Origin: Monosporascus cannonballus
Taxonomy: Eukaryota; Ascomycota; Sordariomycetes; Xylariales
Length of the DNA: 64,000 bases
NCBI GenBank assembly: GCA_004154925.1
Contig: QJNS01000702.1
Coordinates: 124,001 to 188,000, forward strand
Direction of reading: 5' to 3'
Program-made: the position numbers and the translations under genes
Part shown: positions 58,752 to 64,000 of the stretch, piece by piece
Layout of the letters: every line of letters begins with the position of its first letter
Numbering within the stretch: the first letter of the stretch is position 1
Notes under the pieces: generated by a model
Seen by the model: only the letters and a program-made list of their open reading frames with translations
Database searches by the model: none
What the model was told of the DNA's origin: nothing

Positions 58752-59330
58752 CGAGGCAAGGAAAGAATAAACTGGGCTACCCCCATTTAAATGCCAATAG
58801 GGTTCTGTAAAGACTTAACAGATGAGTCCAGAATAGAAGCCGATCATCCACAAGTGTATTGACGTGGCCGGAAATATTATGTTGATTTCTATATGATATT
58901 CGAGGGTCCCGTCATGGTGGAATCGCATTCAATTTCGCTGAGTGTTTGCTGCTTTGATGGTCACAACGCCCGTTATCGGCCGCCCTATGGTCCCCTTAAA
59001 ATTACCCAAATCGAGTATACTTTCAGCAATGGAGAAAAATGGCGAAAGGTTGGACGAGTAGGCCCCTTGACGGTCAGCCAAAGCCTGGCGTCAGGGGTTA
59101 TGTTTTAACGGTTTAATGCATAACCCCGTAAGAGGCAATGAATGCCTGAACTGACATCATCAGCATCCGTGCGGGCGAAAGGGCGCACCTGAGACAAATT
59201 CTTCTATACAGAAGTGATCAAAGACCACGAAAAGAATTAAATATCGGATCTAAGAACGATTCCAGGGGACAGGTTCACAAGACGGCCGATATTTCTTAAA
59301 TGTGTCTAGGGAGCGCCGTCGTATTTCACA
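58752..59330. other. intergenic, upstream region of the DNA ligase gene
   Basis: No supported gene; a 71-codon open frame at 58893-59108 lacks any motif. I did not find an MCB-type ACGCGT box in the 300 bp before the ligase ATG. Confidence 0.5.
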
Positions 59331-62313
59331 ATGCCGAGCCCTTCCAAAAAGAGGAAGCTCAACGACGGCTCCAAATCTGCTGCCCTGCCCTCGCGGGGCT
59401 TGGAGTATTTCTTCGCTAGACAGAAACAAGGTGGCGCAAATGCGAGTGCATCATCTTCCAGCGGCGCGACTAAGGTCGCCGCGGTGGACGACTCAACCCC
59501 GACCCAGGAGTTGACAGATGAGGAGCTGGCTCGGAAACTCCAGGCGGAGTGGGACCAGGAGGTCGTAAATGCTGCGAAGCAAGACAATGCCGGCTCAGGT
59601 TCATATGATCGTAAAACGTCATCTGAGGCATCACCGAGTCTGCATGCTTCCGGGGAGGTGAAGGATGGAATCAAAAGCTCAACAACACCTTCGCGGACTG
59701 CAACGCCCGCAAAAACTGAGACTAAAGGAAAAGGAACGCTGTCCCTCCAATCCGTGGCGGCGTCTGTAGATACAGCTACGGAGACCATCCCTTTCGATGA
59801 GAGCCCACTCACATTTGATCCTGGCAAATACATGCCACCACTGAAGGAAAATTGGGCAGGCGAGCGCGGCCATGCGACTTACGCGCTCCTGACGCGCTGT
59901 TTCGTACTAGTGAATAGCACGACGAGCCGTATCAAGATCGTCGATACCCTAGTGAACTGCCTCCGGGTGCTCATCGAAGTAGACCCAGATAGTCTACTGC
60001 CCGCTGTCAGACACATGTATCCGCTAGTAACTTCTGAGACATTTCACTAATTAGCCGCAGGTATGGCTATCTACAAACTCGATCTCGCCCCCGTACATCT
60101 CGCTGGAACTAGGACTGGGAGGCTCGGCGATATCCAAGGCGCTGAAGCAGGCCTGCGGGCTCGACAACCGCTCGCTCAAGGCGATCTACGACAGGCACGG
60201 CGACGCGGGCGACGTCGCCTTCGAGGCCAAGAAGAAGCAGAGCTTCACGCTCCGGCAGCCCAGGCCCCTGACCATCCGGGGCGTCTACCAGTCGCTCGTG
60301 AAGATCGCCAATAGCCAGGGCCACGCCAGCGGCGAGGCGAAGCAGCGCATCGTCGACCGGCTGCTGCAGGACTCCCGCGGCGGCGAAGAGAGCCGCTACG
60401 TCGTGCGCACGCTGTGCCAACACCTGCGCATCGGCGCCGTCAAGACGACGATGCTCATCGCGCTGTCGCGCGCGTTCCTGCTCTCGCGCCCGCCCGGCGG
60501 CCGCGCCGACTTCCCCCTGAAGTCCCCTGAGGAGCTCCGGGCCCTGAAGAAGGAGGAGCTCGCCGAGGTCTGGGCGCGCGCCGAGGAGGTCGTCAAGGCG
60601 TGCTTCGCGCGGCGGCCCAACTACGACGACCTGGTGCCCGCCATGCTCGAGATCGGCGTCTGCGAAGAGCTATTGGTCCGCTGCGGCCTGACGCTGCACA
60701 TCCCGCTGCGGCCGATGTTGGGCAGCATCACGCGGGACCTCTCGGAGATGCTGACGAAGCTGCAGGGCCGGGACTTCGCTTGCGAGTTCAAGTACGACGG
60801 GCAGCGCGCGCAGGTGCACTGCGACGAGGCGGGCAGGGTGTCCATCTTCTCGCGGCACCTCGAGGCCATGACGGACAAGTACCCGGACCTCGTGGAGCTG
60901 GTGCCGCGGATCCGCGGCGACGGCGTGAGCAGCTTCATCATGGAGGGCGAGGTGGTGGCCGTGGACCGGCGCACGGGCGAGCTCCGGAGCTTCCAGGCCC
61001 TCACGAACCGCGCGCGCAAGGATGTCGCCGTCGCCAGCATCACTGTCGATGTCTGCCTGTTCGCCTTCGACCTCATGTACCTCAACGGGCAGCCGCTGCT
61101 CGACCGCCCGTTCCGCGAGCGCAGGGAGCTGCTGCGGTCCCTGTTCGCCGAGGTCCCCCACCGCTTCACCTGGGTCCGCAGCCTCGACGCCACGTCCCAG
61201 GACGCGGAGACCGTGCTCGACTTCTTCAAGCAGGCCACCAACGCGAAATGCGAGGGCATCATGGTCAAGATCCTCGACAACCTGCCCGACCTGCTCACCC
61301 CGGCCGAGGTGCTCGAGGGAGAAGCAGAAGCCCCCGCGCCAGAAATTGAGAGCGGGGCGCTGAGCCTTCCGAAGCCGAAAGGCAAGGGCAGACCCAAGAA
61401 ATCCAGGACAAAACCGGGCGGTGGCACGGCCAACAATAACGACGACAACAGCAATAATAATAAGGAGAAGAAGCCCTCGTCGCGCCGGAAGCCGCTGCTG
61501 GCGACCTACGAGCCGGACAAGCGGCTCGACTCCTGGCTCAAGGTAAAGAAGGACTACAGCGCGTCGTTCGACACGCTCGACCTGGTTCCGGTGGCGGCGT
61601 GGCACGGGCAGGGCCGCAAAGCGCGATGGTGGTCGCCGGTGCTGCTCGCCGTGCGCAACGACGAGACGGGCGCCCTCGAGGCCGTCTGCAAATGCATGTC
61701 CGGCTTCACCGACTCGTTCTACAAGGCCATGAGGCGGTTCTACGACGACGGGTCCGGGGATCCCGAACCACCCGAACCGGGCGGAGGCGGGAAGAAGGGA
61801 GGCGATGGCGGTGACGATCACGGGTATGCTGCTCTACGCGACCGCACTAATAACAACAACGACGGTGACAACGACAAAGGGAACGATGACGACGACGAAG
61901 TAGAGAACGAGGAAGGCGACAACAGCGGGAACACGAGGAAACACGAGAACACGCGGCGCACGAAGCCCAGCTTCGTCGAGTACTCGGGGCCGGCGCCGGA
62001 TGTGTGGTTTGAGCCGCGCGAGGTCTGGGAGGTGGCCTTCGCCGACATCACGCTATCGCCGACGTACACGGCGGCCATCGGGCTCGTGAGCGCCGACCGA
62101 GGCCTCAGCCTGCGATTCCCGCGGTTCCTGCGCCGCAGGGAGGACAAGGGAATCGAGGAGGCGAGCACCAGCGAGTTCCTCGCGGGGCTGTGGCGCAAGC
62201 AGGAGGCCAAGGCGCCCGCTGCGGTGGAGCCGGTGGAGGACCCCGGCGAAGGTGTTGAGGAGGATGCTCTCGAGGAGGAAGGAGAAGGGGAAGAGGAAGA
62301 GGGCGGAGGGTGA
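59331..62313 (+). CDS. ATP-dependent DNA ligase I (Cdc9/Lig1 type), two exons
   Basis: Exons 59331-60005 and 60061-62313 encode 975 residues. It seals nicks in the nucleus, mainly between Okazaki fragments. The N-terminus has a basic KKRKLN signal and a PIP-like RGLEYFFARQ (residues 22-31) for PCNA binding. The DNA-binding domain spans about 175-430 (for example ELGLGGSAISKALKQACG). Motif I is FKYDGQR with the adenylated Lys at 469; FAFDLMYLNG, EGIMVK (Lys 628) and SWLKVKKDY (716-724) complete the nucleotidyltransferase set, and the OB fold follows to about residue 930. Compared with other ligases I there is a roughly 65-residue basic/Asn-rich insert between EGIMVK and SWLKVKKDY and a roughly 50-residue acidic, Asn/Asp-rich insert at about 788-858. 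The C-terminus is very acidic. The single intron has an unusual GTCAGA donor but restores the family sequence LLPAVWL. Confidence 0.93.
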
Positions 62314-62482
62314 TAAAATTTCATTCATTGTTCAGATTCCTGCAATCCGAATAAAGCACAGCCTGTTTATACATGGGGATTGTACAACGGCGTCCACCGT
62401 AGCCATCGTAGCCAGATCTCCCTTAAAGCCCTACGCCAGAAACTAGGTCGACGGGCCAGCCATGACTACCTGCATAACCAAT
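62314..62482. other. shared 3' intergenic region of the convergent ligase and epimerase genes
   Basis: 169 bp between two stop codons that face each other. ATAAAATTT-like and AATAAAG sequences (about 62313 and 62350) could serve as plus-strand 3'-end signals. Confidence 0.5.
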
Positions 62483-63596
62483 CTACTCCTTCCAAGCCTT
62501 ATACACTGTCCTGGCTCCGTACTTCTGGCCCTTCTTCACCAATACCTGCGCCTTCCACTTCTCCTCGTTGGCGGCGTTGACGAAGCGGCTCGGCTCGACG
62601 CAGAAGGCGCTGCGCGGGCCGCGAGCGGGCACCCCCTCGACGGCAGGGACGTCAATAAACTTACCCGTGTAGAACTGGAAGGCAGGCTCCGTGCTCAGCA
62701 CCTCGAGATGCACGCCGCTGGTCGGGTGGGCCGCCGAGACGAGCCTCCTGAGGGGCAAGCCCCGCGTGTCGATGGGCACGGTAGCCGGGTCCGCCGCCGG
62801 GTCCACGATGAAGCAGTGGTCGATGTCCGGTTCGGTCGCGCCAAGCGTGAAGGGCTTGTCGGTCGCCACCGTCGGGAACGGCTCCGGGCCGCCCGTGGGG
62901 ATCGCGCCGTCGTCGACGGGGAGGTAGTGCGAGGTGCATAGCTGGACGTTAGTGCCCTCGATCGTGGGGCCGCCAGAGAGGTTGAAGTACCTGTGCGCGC
63001 GCGCATCGTCGGTCTCAGTCGTCGCAACTTGCATTTCTTGTTTCTTCAGAGGGCTTGTTAAACTTGACGTACGAGTGGTTCGTCATGTTGACCACGGTCT
63101 CCTCGGCGCCGCCCACGAGCTCGGCCTCCCACTCCATGGCGAGGACCGTAACCTCCTTCCCGTCCTCGACGATCCTGCCCACCGTGTAGATGACCTTGGC
63201 GACCACCTCGCCGGGGAACCCCTCATCTCCGTCCTCGCTTGTGAGCGTGAACTCGACGGTCTCGCCGCCGCTGGCGAACGTCGGCAGGCCCGGGACCTGG
63301 CGCACGCCCACGGGCCGGGGCCCGTTCCACACGCGCTTGCCCCAGCCGACCTTACCGCCGTGCAGGGTGTTGGGTCCGTTGTTGGCCAGTAGCGGGTAGG
63401 ACTTTCCGCCATTGAGGGACACGAGCTTCGCGCCAGAAATGCGGTTCGCTACTCGCCCGATCGTTTCACCGAAGTAGGGGCTGTTGTGCGAGACGTAGAG
63501 CCGCTGAGTCGGGAACCCTTGTACGATGTTTACGCCTCCGACCTTGAAGGACTGGATTATGGCGCCCAGAGGCAAGAAGGATACTTCGTCAGCCAT
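62483..63596 (-). CDS. Aldose 1-epimerase (mutarotase) family protein, two exons
   Basis: Exons 63596-63073 and 62990-62483 give 343 residues, normal for the family. It interconverts alpha and beta anomers of aldoses such as glucose or galactose; probably cytosolic since there is no signal peptide. GRVANRI and NNGPNTLHGG (His79) form the N-terminal substrate site; TNHSYFNLSG carries the catalytic His174 and is restored only after splicing; DIDHCF (Asp232) and FCVEPSRFVNA (catalytic Glu307) follow. The 82-nt intron has a GTACGT donor and GCACAG acceptor. Intact by eye. Convergent with the ligase gene. Confidence 0.93.
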
Positions 63597-64000
63597 TTCC
63601 CTTTTGAGTTATGAGCACCCGTGTATGATAAGGTTGTGTCCGGAGAACGATGCTTGTATGAAATGAAGATCTAGGTCGGAGTGCAGTTAGACTAGCATAT
63701 AAGGGAATAAGGAAGAAAAATGCACTGCTACGCAACACAAATGTCTACGAGGTACAAGTAATCGTACAATCACCAATACACTGACTTCAGGCTATTTAGA
63801 CCACTTAGTACATAAAGTGGAAGCATCGTGAGATGGGAGGGACGTGACAGGGAACGCGGGGCAGCGCGGGGTAACCGGATCTTAGCCAAGTGGGATGCGA
63901 GATTCCAATTCCACCGAGCTGGAAAAGTCTGTATGTAGCTGGTCCTACCTACCTAGGCAAACACCATGAGCTGCGAACTCTGACTGGAGCGACTATGAGT
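63597..64000. other. upstream region of the epimerase gene
   Basis: 404 bp to the window edge. No gene recognised; it should contain the epimerase promoter. No specific regulatory motif identified. Confidence 0.5.

Noticed and set aside
60670..61821. 383-codon minus-strand open frame and 249-277-codon alternative frames across the DNA ligase gene
   Set aside because: High-GC shadow frames of a clear ligase coding sequence; no start context, motif or codon logic of their own.
62661..63412. Alternative frames of 90-152 codons over the epimerase gene
   Set aside because: GC-rich shadows of a two-exon gene whose catalytic residues are all accounted for.
1..64000. CRISPR arrays, tRNA or rRNA genes, bacterial-type operons
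   Set aside because: No repeat-spacer pattern, no cloverleaf or rRNA sequence recognised, and the gene structures are eukaryotic.

Overview
The window looks like a filamentous ascomycete (Pezizomycotina) nuclear genome with a two-compartment structure. Evidence: short spliceosomal introns (45-128 nt) with fungal donors and CTRAY-type branch points, fungal gene families, LTR retrotransposons with chromodomain integrases, and long AT-rich tracts carrying the signature of repeat-induced point mutation (RIP: C-to-T and G-to-A, CpA strongly depleted, CpG largely kept). I cannot name the species.

AT-rich block 1 (about 1-20.9 kb) is a nest of decayed Ty3/gypsy elements. Element D (minus strand, runs off the left edge) abuts element C (plus). 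Element B (6025-18384, 190-bp LTRs, TSD CAAAG) sits inside the integrase of C. Element A (9439-16214, 406-bp LTRs, TSD AATAT) sits inside the RNase H of B. A GC-balanced island (about 21-26.7 kb) carries one five-exon gene for a secreted, membrane-anchored protein (minus strand). AT-rich block 2 (about 26.7-49.75 kb) has inverted hAT-like tips at its two edges and contains gypsy elements E (minus, TSD ATTTT) and F (plus, TSD TAACT), a solo LTR (TSD CTTGG), and 8 kb that I cannot explain. Next comes an island with a 5'-truncated cytochrome P450 and a seven-exon amino-acid permease. A small RIP-mutated Ty1/copia relic (G, 54014-56663, TSD ACAAT) follows. The last island has a hAT-type MITE, a DNA ligase I gene and, convergent to it, an aldose 1-epimerase gene.

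The most unusual observation is a second gene, antisense to gag-pol, between the chromodomain and the 3' LTR of the A/C/E/F gypsy family. In A and E, six positions fit CX2CX6CX8CX2CX6C, the Zn(II)2Cys6 binuclear cluster spacing. Most of these Cys codons have become Tyr through the G-to-A change expected of RIP, and A and E retain different Cys residues, so together they point to the ancestral cluster. A charged, coiled-coil-like stretch follows, then a shared C-terminus ending SL....RQ-stop, whose DNA overlaps the sense chromodomain codons.

Exon structures were assembled by eye from splice signals, reading frame and family resemblance. Retroelement boundaries rest on LTR pairs and target-site duplications read directly. 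Domain edges inside the decayed elements are approximate.
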